A DNA stretch of 44,951 nucleotides from Acidobacteriota bacterium (GCA_013290025.1 JABCYV010000010.1:1-44951), one strand, 5' to 3'. Counted from the first letter of the stretch, positions 18,909-27,821 are shown. Notes: generated by a model from the sequence alone, not told the origin. A program made the numbers and translations.

Positions 18909-20099
18909 ATGAAGGAAACTTGGCGCTGGTTCGGGCCGCAAGACCCGATCACACTTCAAGACGTCAAGCAGGCTGGGGCCACCGGCATTGTGACGGCACT
19001 CCACCATCTTTATCGCGGCGAGGCGTGGCCGTTCGCCGATGTTCTCGAGCGCAAAATGGAAATCGAAGCGGCCGGGCTTGACTGGTCGGTAGTGGAGAGC
19101 ATTCCAGTTCATAATTCGATCAAGTTGCGATCAGCGCAGCACTCACACTTCATCGGCGCGTGGAAAGATTCTCTCAATGCGGTCGCGAAGGCTGGCATCA
19201 AAATCGTCTGCTACAACTTCATGCCGGTTGTGGACTGGACGCGCACTGACTTACTGTGGCGACTGCCCAACACCGCGTACGCCTTGCGTTTCGATGTGAC
19301 CGATTTTGCGGTTTATGACATCTTTATCCTTCAGCGCAAACATGCCGAAGCTGACTACACTCCCGAACAATTTGCCGCTGCCCGGTTTCGGTTTGAGACA
19401 ATGCCTGATATCCGGCGGGGCGATCTGGAGCGAACCATTGTCACCGGATTACCCGGCGCTGAAGCCTCCTATAATCGCGAAACATTTCGCAAAATGCTGG
19501 CCGATTACGAAGGCGTCACGCCTGGTGACCTTCGCGCAAATCTGCTCGCCTTCTTACAGGAAGTGGTTCCCGTCGCGGAAGAAGCAGGTGTCCGACTAGC
19601 TATTCATCCCGATGATCCGCCATGGTCACTCTTCGGTTTGCCGCGTGTAGTGTCGACAGCCAATGATGCACGACAGATTCTCCTTGGCTACGATACTCTG
19701 GCGAACGGTCTTACGTTCTGCGTCGGGTCGTACGGAGCGAGAGCGGACAATGACCTGCTCGCCATGATCCGAGAATTTGGCTCGAAGATCCAGTTTGCCC
19801 ATCTTCGCCAAGTGACTCGCGAGGCCGATGGTTCGTTTTGTGAAGCGGAACATCTGCGCGGCAGTTCGGACATGGTTGGGGTAATTCGTGGACTCCTCGA
19901 AGAAGAGGCCCGCAGGCGCCACGAAAGTCGTTCCGATCACCAGATTCCCATGCGCCCCGATCATGGGCATCTTTTAACTGCGGATGCGAACAAAAACGTG
20001 AATCCCGGTTATTCGTTGCTAGGCAGATTGAAGGGACTCGCGGAACTGCGCGGTGTCGTCCACGGCCTACAACACGCGATTCCCCAACTGGCCCATTAA
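18909..20099 (+). CDS. uxuA: Mannonate dehydratase
   Basis: [41 protein letters not shown]...[18 protein letters not shown]...[19 protein letters not shown]...MRPDHGHLL match UxuA. Confidence 0.94.
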   Translation: MKETWRWFGPQDPITLQDVKQAGATGIVTALHHLYRGEAWPFADVLERKMEIEAAGLDWSVVESIPVHNSIKLRSAQHSHFIGAWKDSLNAVAKAGIKIVCYNFMPVVDWTRTDLLWRLPNTAYALRFDVTDFAVYDIFILQRKHAEADYTPEQFAAARFRFETMPDIRRGDLERTIVTGLPGAEASYNRETFRKMLADYEGVTPGDLRANLLAFLQEVVPVAEEAGVRLAIHPDDPPWSLFGLPRVVSTANDARQILLGYDTLANGLTFCVGSYGARADNDLLAMIREFGSKIQFAHLRQVTREADGSFCEAEHLRGSSDMVGVIRGLLEEEARRRHESRSDHQIPMRPDHGHLLTADANKNVNPGYSLLGRLKGLAELRGVVHGLQHAIPQLAH

Positions 20100-20191
20100 T
20101 CGGAGGTCCGCGACGCGGTCGGAGTCTTGAATCTCCTGCGCCCGCGGTCTAGAATTCTGCTGCCATTCTTCTCAAACTGTGGGAGGTTCGT

Positions 20192-20359
20192 ATGCCCCAC
20201 TACGAGTTTTTCTGCCACACCTGTAAGAAAACGTTCTCGAAGATTTTGACCGTTGCCGAACATGAGACGGGAAAGATCGTCTGCCCGCAGTGCGGCAGCA
20301 AGAATGTCGAGCAGGGCTGGTCTGCCTTCTCCGCCATCACCTCCAGGAAAAGCGCGTGA
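20192..20359 (+). CDS. FmdB-like zinc-ribbon small protein (55 aa)
   Basis: Manual translation MPHYEFFCHTCKKTFSKILTVAEHETGKIVCPQCGSKNVEQGWSAFSAITSRKSA*: two CxxC pairs and a YEF..C start. Below the ORF-track cutoff. Confidence 0.85.
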   Translation: MPHYEFFCHTCKKTFSKILTVAEHETGKIVCPQCGSKNVEQGWSAFSAITSRKSA

Positions 20360-20395
20360 AGGGGCTCCCGAGGAAGCGTGTATGCGAGCTCCGAT

Positions 20396-20485
20396 ATGAA
20401 GCCCATTGCGCTGGTGGAAGTCTTGCTTTTGGTCCTGGGACTGTTTGCCTTCTTCATCCCGGTCGTAAAGAGAAGCATGGTGTGA
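20396..20485 (+). CDS. Putative 29-aa single-pass membrane miniprotein
   Basis: Manual translation MKPIALVEVLLLVLGLFAFFIPVVKRSMV*: one hydrophobic helix with a basic tail. No independent support. Confidence 0.35.
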   Translation: MKPIALVEVLLLVLGLFAFFIPVVKRSMV

Positions 20486-20759
20486 AGATCGGAGATACCA
20501 AAATCGGTGTGCAAACCGAAAATAGCGACGGGCACCCTACGGTGTGACGAGGTCTGGCGTTCGGAACAAAGACCTGTTCCAGAATCAGGACAATCAAAGA
20601 ATCCCGTCTCCGTACGCCGATTTTCATGTTGGAATTCCGTCCAGGCCGAGCATGGATTGAGGCCTCGCGCGAAAGAAGTGGGAGACGTGGGGCCTCAGGA
20701 TACTGGGTCGTTAGCGGCCCGAACGCGCACTGCATTCACTCTTCTCGGAGACGGCGACT

Positions 20760-21122
20760 ATGGATGAGCGGATCCGGTTCATCACTCATGAGGGTAAACG
20801 AATTCTACTAGTCGACCTCACACACTGCCCGGCCCATGAGGTCGAACAAATTGCCCGGAACGTTCCCAACCACGTGACTGCCCAGCCGCGCGGTTCGGTC
20901 CTGCTGCTCGCAGATTTTACCGGAGCATCGATTGATGCGGAAGCCATTCGTGCGATGAAGGAAAGTGCAGTCTTCGACAAGCCCTACATAAAGAGGTCAG
21001 CATGGGTAGGAGCAGAGAAGTTCCCTGAGGTGTTGTACGAGAACCTAAAGAGCTTCTCGCGACGCGAATTTCCTATGTTCAAAACATGCCAAGACGCCCT
21101 GTCGTGGTTGGTAAAAGACTGA
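20760..21122 (+). CDS. SpoIIAA/STAS-like domain protein
   Basis: MDERIRFITHEGKRILLVDLTHCPAHEVEQIARNVPNHVTAQPRGSVLLLADFTGASIDAEAIRAMKESAVFDKPYIKRSAWVGA. Confidence 0.75.
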   Translation: MDERIRFITHEGKRILLVDLTHCPAHEVEQIARNVPNHVTAQPRGSVLLLADFTGASIDAEAIRAMKESAVFDKPYIKRSAWVGAEKFPEVLYENLKSFSRREFPMFKTCQDALSWLVKD

Positions 21123-21199
21123 ATGAAACGGGGCCATGTTCGGTGTTGCGCATCGCAAGAAAAGGAAACCTCGAAAACGGCTCCAACAAAGCCCTCTTT

Positions 21200-21251
21200 G
21201 TTTCTATTGGCGCCAAGAGTCTAGGGTTTCTATTGGCGCCAAGGGTCTAGG
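21200..21251. repeat. Tandem 26-bp direct repeat, each unit containing the palindrome TTGGCGCCAA
   Basis: gtttctattggcgccaagagtctagg / gtttctattggcgccaagggtctagg, one mismatch. Confidence 0.9.
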
Positions 21252-22034
21252 CAAGGGCGCATGAGAGTCCGCAGGCAGCAGGTTCGCCGCAGGCGCGTAA
21301 AGACCGCGAAGCCCTAGTTACAGGCTTTGGTGAACGTGAGTTGAATCCTCGGTCCAGGATCACCATGAAGTTAGGTGGGGTGCGGCGACGAGCAAAGTGC
21401 CTCCACCGCTCCCCAGAACGGCTTCGCACACGACCCAGGCCGGCCTACCCCACTTAAAGATTACGTCTGTATGCGCTTGGTATCACGGCACGTTAGTCAC
21501 TAGACTTTCGGGTTTGGGGTGAGTTTTTGGGCGGAGTACAGACTTCTTGGGCAAGGACTAGTTGTTAGGAAAAACCGTATCGAACAACCATTCGGGAATG
21601 TGCGAGATTGAGAGCACTCTGGCCCTCTTTGCTGCATGCACCGGCCGCAGGAAGATCGCATCCGGGAACTCTGTGCACAAAGCCAGATAACGACAGGGAT
21701 CGGCACTAGTTCGGCAAGCCCCAGAGGCGTTCTGTTCGCTTTTCGGAACAAACAAGGAATTCTGCTTTGGAACTCGGGCGAATGGGTTAGATTCGTGTCG
21801 AAAGTATCCGACAGCAGTCGCACAACCGGCATCTGAACACCCATAGAGGTGACAGATGCCGTCATCTCCCGCCGCAAAATCAAAACAGTCCGCTCTTAGT
21901 GGCGACGCCGTCAGTGCTGGGGCTCGTCCACACATACTGGGCCGCTCGGTGAAAATGGTCCAGCCCAATTTCCACATAATCTCTGCACTTCAAAAATATG
22001 CTAGAAGATGAAAAAAGAACACGGATCCACCCAT

Positions 22035-22409
22035 CTAATGCCCGATCTCCAAGGCCGCCGTCTCTTCCCAGTCATCGGGCGGCAACGGCACTCCCCAGAT
22101 GTTTCGTGGCTCATCAAGTTCGATCCCGCAGTGCAGCGGGTTCTTAGGATCGATGTAGACAACCCGAGCCGCAGCACGCTTATCCGTGAGGTAGACGTGA
22201 ATCGAGACTCTCATTCCGCAACTCAACTCAATCGCGGTTGCGATCAATGATCCATGAAGGTTGACGACGATGGTCTCGCCCTCGCAGGTCCTACTGTCAG
22301 CGCCACTCTCGATGGCGGTTACCACTTTTAGAGGGACGCGAGTACTTCGTCGTGACTCCCGAAATGTCGCCGTTGGGAGCATCAGCGAAAGGATACATGC
22401 GACGGACAA
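22035..22409 (-). CDS. PilZ-domain-like protein
   Basis: RRSTRVPLKVVTAIESG...EGETIVVNLHGSLIATAIELSCGMRVSIHVYLTDKRAAARVVYIDPKNPLHCGIELDEPRNIWGV: RRSxR and NLHG (cf. D/NxSxxG) motifs. Confidence 0.75.
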   Translation of the reverse strand: MSVACILSLMLPTATFRESRRSTRVPLKVVTAIESGADSRTCEGETIVVNLHGSLIATAIELSCGMRVSIHVYLTDKRAAARVVYIDPKNPLHCGIELDEPRNIWGVPLPPDDWEETAALEIGH

Positions 22410-22582
22410 CCGATGAATGCCCCAATGGAGTCACAGAATAAATGAGACCGTAGGAATACTGGGCACGTGCCCCGGTTTGCTGTACCAATCACAATGTAAG
22501 TTCTCGGTTGATTGACCCGCCCCACTTTTCTGTACCAATCGAAACTAGAGTTTTAAGCGTCAACAGTCCAATTGCCCTGATT

Positions 22583-23500
22583 TCATGCGGGTTTCGCGCA
22601 CTCCAGAGACTCCATGAAGAGGCTCTGGAGTGCGCGCCCCATCGATGTACTAGTTTTTTCTGTCGCACGCCTGTGTAGCTCCGCGAATGCCGCCGGCGTT
22701 CGGTCCGCCAGGGCGCTGTGCGGCCGTTCGTGATTGTAATGTTCGCGGAACTTCGCCAGCTTCTGCCGCGCATCATCCAGCGAAACAAACCATTCCACGT
22801 TCAGACACTCGTCTCGCAATCGCTCGTTGAAACTTTCGATGAACCCGTTTTCCACCGGACGGCCCGGACGAATGAAACACAACTGCACGTCGTGGCCCAT
22901 CACCCAAGCTTCCAGGGCCCGACTACTGAACTCACTGCCATTGTCCACCGTAATGCTGCCCGGCAGACGTCCTCGCTCTGCTTTGGCTCTCTCCAGCGCC
23001 TGGGCTACTTGCATTCCGGTCATGGCACGATCCGCTTCCAAACAGACGCACTCCCGCGTGAACTGGTCCACCACCGTCAAAATGCGGAACGAACGGCCGT
23101 CGGCGAACTTGTCGCTCATAAAGTCCATGCTCCAACATTGGTTCGGAGCTGTCGCTGTTGCTCTGGCTCCACGCTGACGACGGGCGATCTTCCGCCGCTG
23201 CTTGGTGCGCACGATCAACTGTTCCTCGCTGTACAACCGGTAGATCCGTTTCGCGTTCACCTTCCATCCGTCTCGGCGCAACAACACGGTCAAACGCCGG
23301 TAGCCATAGCGCACGTGGCTGGCCGCCATCTCGCACAAGCGCCGCCGCAACACCGCATCGAACCGCCGCACTTTTTTCTTGTACATCCAGGTTGACCAAC
23401 CAATCTTCATCAGCCTCGCCACTGCCCGATCTGGTAGGTTTGCTGAGCCCATTGCCCCAGCTTCCGTCGCAGGCCAGGCTTTACAGCTTTTTTGGCACAA
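22583..23500 (-). pseudogene. IS3-family transposase OrfB (rve integrase core), apparently frameshifted near its 5' end
   Basis: NQCWSMDFMSDKFADGRSFRILTVVDQFTRECV...SITVDNGSEFSSRALEAW...PVENGFIESFNERLRDECLN...HYNHERPHSAL (DDE). The expected -1 frame after the slippery site reads KAVKPGLRRKLGQWAQQTYQIGQWRG* and stops; the rest lies in another frame. Confidence 0.8.
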
Positions 23501-23747
23501 TCTCCTGCAGGATCTGGCGATCCAGGCTGAGATCCGCCACCAGCCGCTTCAAGCGCCCGTTCTCTTCCCGCAGCTGCCGTAACTCTCGCAGCTCATTGAT
23601 CCCCAACCCGGCATATTGTTTCTTCCACGCGTAGTAGGTCCCCTCGCTGATTCCCACCTTGCGGCAAATATCGGCCACCTTCTCGCCCGCTTCTCCCTGG
23701 CGCAGAACCGCCACGATCTGCTCTTCGCTGTGAGCCTTCTTCGGCAT
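23481..23747 (-). CDS. IS3-family transposase OrfA
   Basis: MPKKAHSEEQIVAVLRQGEAGEKVADICRKVGISEGTYYAWKKQYAGLGINELRELRQLREENGRLKRLVADLSLDRQILQEIV. A AAA AAG slippery heptamer near the end. Confidence 0.93.
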   Translation of the reverse strand: MPKKAHSEEQIVAVLRQGEAGEKVADICRKVGISEGTYYAWKKQYAGLGINELRELRQLREENGRLKRLVADLSLDRQILQEIVPKKL

Positions 23748-24008
23748 CGTCCCTTCTCCTCTCCAGGACTGGTCTGTGCCTAAGATACCTCTAGTTTCCC
23801 TTGGTATAGTTTTTGGGTTTTGGGTCAGATGTTCAGCGGGGATGAGGTCTGGAGCAGGGGATGGCGCTTGAATCCCCGCTCCAGCATCCTTGTACTAGCT
23901 TTCCTCATGCCCACATCTCCGCTCGTGTTCGTGCAAACTCTGCGGGCGGCAAGTAATCCTGGAAATAATGCTCCGCACTATTCAGGCGCCTCCGCGCGGG
24001 AAGGAAGC

Positions 24009-24266
24009 CTAGCAGCCCCAGTCCGCCTCGCCAGGCTTCGCGAAATACTGACGATTAGCTCGTTCTTCCTCGAACGTCGCAGCCAACTCCAGCAGGGTCA
24101 GCCGAGCCGCCGCGATCATCAATTTGCATTCGTTTTCCGGAGCCTGCTCCCAGGAAAAAGCTGCTTCCTGGCTCGCGTGACCATGAAAGTCATGTGCAAG
24201 GGCCTCGTGATAGTGATGAAAAAGTTTTGCCAAATCTTCCGCGGATACCTTCTGAATAGACGACAT
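24009..24266 (-). CDS. Small hypothetical protein (85 aa)
   Basis: MSSIQKVSAEDLAKLFHHYHEALAHDFHGHASQEAAFSWEQAPENECKLMIAAARLTLLELAATFEEE: helical, protein-like composition. Confidence 0.55.
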   Translation of the reverse strand: MSSIQKVSAEDLAKLFHHYHEALAHDFHGHASQEAAFSWEQAPENECKLMIAAARLTLLELAATFEEERANRQYFAKPGEADWGC

Positions 24267-24645
24267 AAAATTGCCGAGCCTTTCTTGTACGACTTCTACC
24301 TACCGATGAGCCATCCTGATGTGTGATGACTAATCCCATTGGACAGCACTAGCGATAAGTTGTGTGTAAGGCGTACATAAAAAAATCGTAAAAAATGGAT
24401 CTTCCGAGAGTGCGTGCCCAGGCAGCTTCATTCTCATCGAAGCCAGGGATTTGAATGAAGCCATTCAGATCGCGTCGAAGATGCCGTCGATCCGTTTGGG
24501 AGGTATCGAAGTGCTGACCGGTCAAGGAATTGACTTCCAGCGCCGGTCGCGGGCAAAGCCAGTAGGAGAAATCCAACCCCTTCTGGCTGCGGGCTTGTGT
24601 TCAAACTCACCCACTGATTGGGACGATGACAAAAATAGGTCGGAA

Positions 24646-24683
24646 GATGGCCGCGCTACCCAGCACCTAAAGCGTAGGCCTGG
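24646..24683. repeat. Dispersed short repeat copy A
   Basis: gatggccgcgctacccagcacctaaagcgtaggcctgg, nearly identical to 27013..27049. Confidence 0.7.
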
Positions 24684-24725
24684 TGAAAGAGACCGAAAGG
24701 AAGTAATTAAGTCGTTTCAAATTTA

Positions 24726-24868
24726 TGGCGGAAGTGACAGGATTCGGAACCTGCGGTACGCCCTTAAGGGAAAAGATAGATACGTCCGTCCTCCAAGACG
24801 GTGAGTCTTCTCGCAAACGATACGTCCGAGTATCAATCGGATGCAATAGGCCGCTCTGCCACACTCCC
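24726..24868 (-). tRNA. Aberrant class II tRNA-like gene (143 nt) with CCA end and two anticodon-like hairpins; may be a pseudo-tRNA
   Basis: Minus strand: GGGAGTG acceptor pairs with CACTTCC, then GCCA. D arm GCAGAGCGGCCTATTGC; arm 1 TCCGA-TTGATAC-TCGGA (GAT); arm 2 CCGTC-TTGGAG-GACGG; T arm GCAGG-TTCCGAAT-CCTGT with an 8-nt loop. Confidence 0.6.
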
Positions 24869-25501
24869 GGTATAAATGTGAACACTCGTCGGACGTTCCG
24901 CACAGTTGTAAAAATCGGTCTCGTCGATCTTGGTGTGACCAGCGGATTCATGCGCGTGTCCAAAGAGGTGGACGCGAGGCTTAAGCCGTTGGACGGCGGT
25001 CAAGAGCCGTGGGCAGCCAAGAGCCTTTCCGTAGAGCCCTTTGTCGAGCACACCCGCAGGCGGGACATGTGACATCAAGACGTCACACGGCTGTATGTCC
25101 GTTGCGCCATACGAAACGCCATAGAAGCGAACGCCGTCAACGTCAATCGAGTTGTTATTCAGGAGAGTGATGCCCTGCTCAGCCAGCAGCTCTTCCGCGT
25201 TCGATTGCATCTTCAGAACCAAATCATGATTGCCTTGGACGAATAGCTTTCTCTTATGAGGGAGCGAACCAAGCCAGCGTAAATCACTCCGAAGAGACTG
25301 CAGATCATCTCCGCAAAAGACATCACCAGCGACGCATAAAACGTCACCCTCAGGGATCGTAGGACGTGCTCCGTGCGAATCACTGAACATCACGAGGTTC
25401 ATGTCATCAGTATAGATGTGCCTGCAGGCATGGCCAAATGGCACGAAATAATAGGACGCAGGCACGCCAACGCAAGCAATTGCACTTGCAGTCGCTGACA
25501 T
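24833..25501 (-). CDS. Metallophosphoesterase (calcineurin-like, MPPED-type)
   Basis: MFSDSHGARPTIPEGDVLCVAGDVFCGDD...LFVQGNHDLVLK...DVLMSHVPPAGVLDKG...RVHLFGHAHESAG. The 3' end runs into the tRNA-like gene. True start may be MNLVMFSDSHG. Confidence 0.87.
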   Translation of the reverse strand: MSATASAIACVGVPASYYFVPFGHACRHIYTDDMNLVMFSDSHGARPTIPEGDVLCVAGDVFCGDDLQSLRSDLRWLGSLPHKRKLFVQGNHDLVLKMQSNAEELLAEQGITLLNNNSIDVDGVRFYGVSYGATDIQPCDVLMSHVPPAGVLDKGLYGKALGCPRLLTAVQRLKPRVHLFGHAHESAGHTKIDETDFYNCAERPTSVHIYTGSVAERPIASD

Positions 25502-25693
25502 TCACAGAATCAGCGGAGTCAGCAAAGCAGCGAGTGACACGCTAGAGGCCGCCTTATTGGGTGGCTGTTCTCGCCAGTTATCCTTACAGCATCGTGCTTT
25601 TGGGCGAGGTAGTGACCAGAGTAATGACCGGCCTTTCAGGCTTGAACGCTATAATCCCGCTCAAGTGAACTTTTCAATTCAAGGTCGGCGCCA

Positions 25694-26878
25694 GTGAACT
25701 CGTGCTTTCGAATTACGGGACATTGGCCTGAAGATGTCACCCTTCGCCTCGTGCTTGCTCGCCGATGTGTGGTGTCCTTACTGATAATGCTGGTCGCGCA
25801 TCTGGTGGGTTGTGGGGGTGTCGGTCGGATAGTCCCTACAGCTCCCACTGCTCCAGCACCGCCGCCCGAGTTCCTGTACGTGACTAATTATAGTTCAAAC
25901 AACATCTCTGCATTCAGCATCAACACCGCCACGGGTGTCTTGACTCCGGTGGTCGGCTCACCGTTTACCGCAGGGACTGGGCCCAACCCCGCGGCCGTAG
26001 CTTCCGGCAAATTTCTGTATGTCGGCAACTCCACTTCAAACAGCGTTTCTGGCTATACCATCGACCAGAGCAGCGGTGCACTTACATCGGTGCCCGGATC
26101 CCCCTTTGCAGCTGGCACTGGTCCTCAGGCAATCGCGGTGGATTCCTCGGCGAGGTTCGTGTACCTGGCCAATTTCTGGTCTGCGAACATTTCCGCTTAC
26201 TCTATCAACGCGAGTACCGGCGCACTGAGCCCGGTGCCGGGTTCGCCATTTGGATCTGGTGGGACCTTCTACGGCATCACAGCTGACCCCGCCGGCAAAT
26301 TTGTATACGTCAGCGATAACGGATTCCTACGGATTTCTGCTTTTGCCATTGATGCAACCAGCGGTGCGCTCACCGCGGTGCCTGGAGGCCCTTTTCCGGC
26401 AGGAAGTAATCCTTTGGGCCTAGTGGTCCATCCTTCGGGTAAATTTCTGTACGTGACGGACGTGCCTCCTGCCTCGAATGGCAATGTCTTGGCCTACAGC
26501 ATTGATGGAACAACCGGAGCCCTGGCTCCTTTAACCGGGTCACCATTTGCCGTAGGACCTCAGCCGCTGGCCGTTAGCATTGAGCCACAAGGCAAGTTCG
26601 CTTACGTCAGCCTCATTGGGGGGCCGACTATTGCCGGTTTGACCATAAATTCAACCAGCGGAGCCTTGACTCAAATGGCAGCTTCGCCTTTCCCTGCACA
26701 AAACCCGTTAGGAGTTGGGATTGATTTCTCGGGCAAGTTCCTGTACGTAAGCAATCCGAATCTGAACAGCGTGGGGGCATACACGATTGATGGGACTACT
26801 GGTGCGCTGACTGCCATTGGCTCACCAACGGCGGCCGGCACCGGTCCTATCGGCATCGCGGTCTCACCTGCGCATTAG
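25694..26878 (+). CDS. Lactonase/YncE-type beta-propeller lipoprotein
   Basis: Lipobox-like HLVGCGG, then about seven repeats of [G/S]KFLYV-N...NSVSGYTID..TGALT.VPGSPF.AGTGP. Confidence 0.88.
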   Translation: MNSCFRITGHWPEDVTLRLVLARRCVVSLLIMLVAHLVGCGGVGRIVPTAPTAPAPPPEFLYVTNYSSNNISAFSINTATGVLTPVVGSPFTAGTGPNPAAVASGKFLYVGNSTSNSVSGYTIDQSSGALTSVPGSPFAAGTGPQAIAVDSSARFVYLANFWSANISAYSINASTGALSPVPGSPFGSGGTFYGITADPAGKFVYVSDNGFLRISAFAIDATSGALTAVPGGPFPAGSNPLGLVVHPSGKFLYVTDVPPASNGNVLAYSIDGTTGALAPLTGSPFAVGPQPLAVSIEPQGKFAYVSLIGGPTIAGLTINSTSGALTQMAASPFPAQNPLGVGIDFSGKFLYVSNPNLNSVGAYTIDGTTGALTAIGSPTAAGTGPIGIAVSPAH

Positions 26879-27012
26879 CTCGTAGTGTTCGCCAGCGACG
26901 GGTTTCCTTGGACAAACTCGCCATCAATTCGCAATCAAAACTAGGCTGTTTGGGGGTATTTTCGGACGGCAGAAAATGGCACGTCGGACTTTGGTGGCGC
27001 TTGGACAGCCAT

Positions 27013-27049
27013 GGCGGCGCTACCCACCACCCTAAAGCGTAGGCCTGGC
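27013..27049. repeat. Dispersed short repeat copy B
   Basis: tggcggcgctacccaccaccctaaagcgtaggcctgg, nearly identical to 24646..24683. Confidence 0.7.
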
Positions 27050-27242
27050 TGGAGTATCGGGGACTCACGAACCCCGCAGGTGGCACCCTTTGCTTCTCCG
27101 CCGCTCCGAGAAAAAAGAACGTGTACGATCGTACTCTTTGGGCACGTAGTCCATTACTTGTAATGTCGGGATTGGGGATGAATTGTTGTGTTCGACGACG
27201 CCGCGCCACCGGAAACAAAAGCCAAAAGGGTAAAGGGAATCA

Positions 27243-27481
27243 TGTCAGATTTGAACGAGACGCAAAACCCCACATTCTATCGAGTCCGAATCAAAGACGG
27301 CCACGACGCTATTGGGTTGTTGGTAAGTGCGGCGGGCAAGCGCTGCATCCCATCAACCCAGTTTTGGTTGACCGTCGATGCATGTGCCGCCTATCGTTTC
27401 CCGCATAGTGCTGCGCTGCACGTGCAGGTACGGCTTCGGAATATGGGATTCACGACAGCGTTAGAAGAAATTCAGGATTAG
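27243..27481 (+). CDS. Small hypothetical protein (about 79 aa)
   Basis: MSDLNETQNPTFYRVRIKDGHDAIGLLVSAAGKRCIPSTQFWLTVDACAAYRFPHSAALHVQVRLRNMGFTTALEEIQD. A purine-rich stretch (aaagggtaaaggga) precedes the ATG. Confidence 0.5.
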
Positions 27482-27639
27482 TCCGCCAAGGATTGACTTT
27501 TCTCCCTCTGACACGCCTCCTACGCCAAAAATTCCGATTTACTCCGGCGTTAATGAGAACGTCACACACGTGGTCGTGATTAGCGAGCGTGGACCGAATC
27601 GTCGCAAGCCAGGACCTCAGAAATGAACACCAGCCGAGT

Positions 27640-27821
27640 ACCGTACGAACAGCAAGAGACGCGGATGCATGTCGGCCCCCGCTCCTGATCAGCCCAGGGC
27701 CAGGATCGCGAGCAGAACGGGATAAATCTCCGGCAACTGTGGTCGCTGCCACAACAGCTCCTTCTCAGCTCGCAGGGGCTTTCGTGTTTTTATATATATC
27801 CTAATACGATGTGTTATGGGA
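27640..27821 (+). repeat. Dispersed non-coding element copy 2 (candidate ncRNA / terminator-bearing repeat)
   Basis: cggcccccgctcctgatcagccc...gatcgcgagcagaacgggataa...agctccttctcagctcgcaggggctttcgtgtttttatatatatcctaatacgatgtgttatggga, aligned to 15667..15869. Confidence 0.65.

Larger units (their letters stand above)
22531..23809 (-). mobile_element. IS3-family insertion sequence
   Basis: orfA/orfB arrangement with imperfect terminal inverted repeats: left tgtaccaatcgaaactagag, right (reverse complement) ctataccaagggaaactagag. Confidence 0.86.

Noticed and set aside
22718-23395. 225-aa plus-strand ORF opposite the IS3 orfB
   Set aside because: Antisense to a transposase with DDE motifs; translation is not protein-like.
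25860-26870. Regular ~140-bp periodicity as a DNA repeat array
   Set aside because: Explained by protein beta-propeller repeats; the nucleotide units are diverged and in frame.
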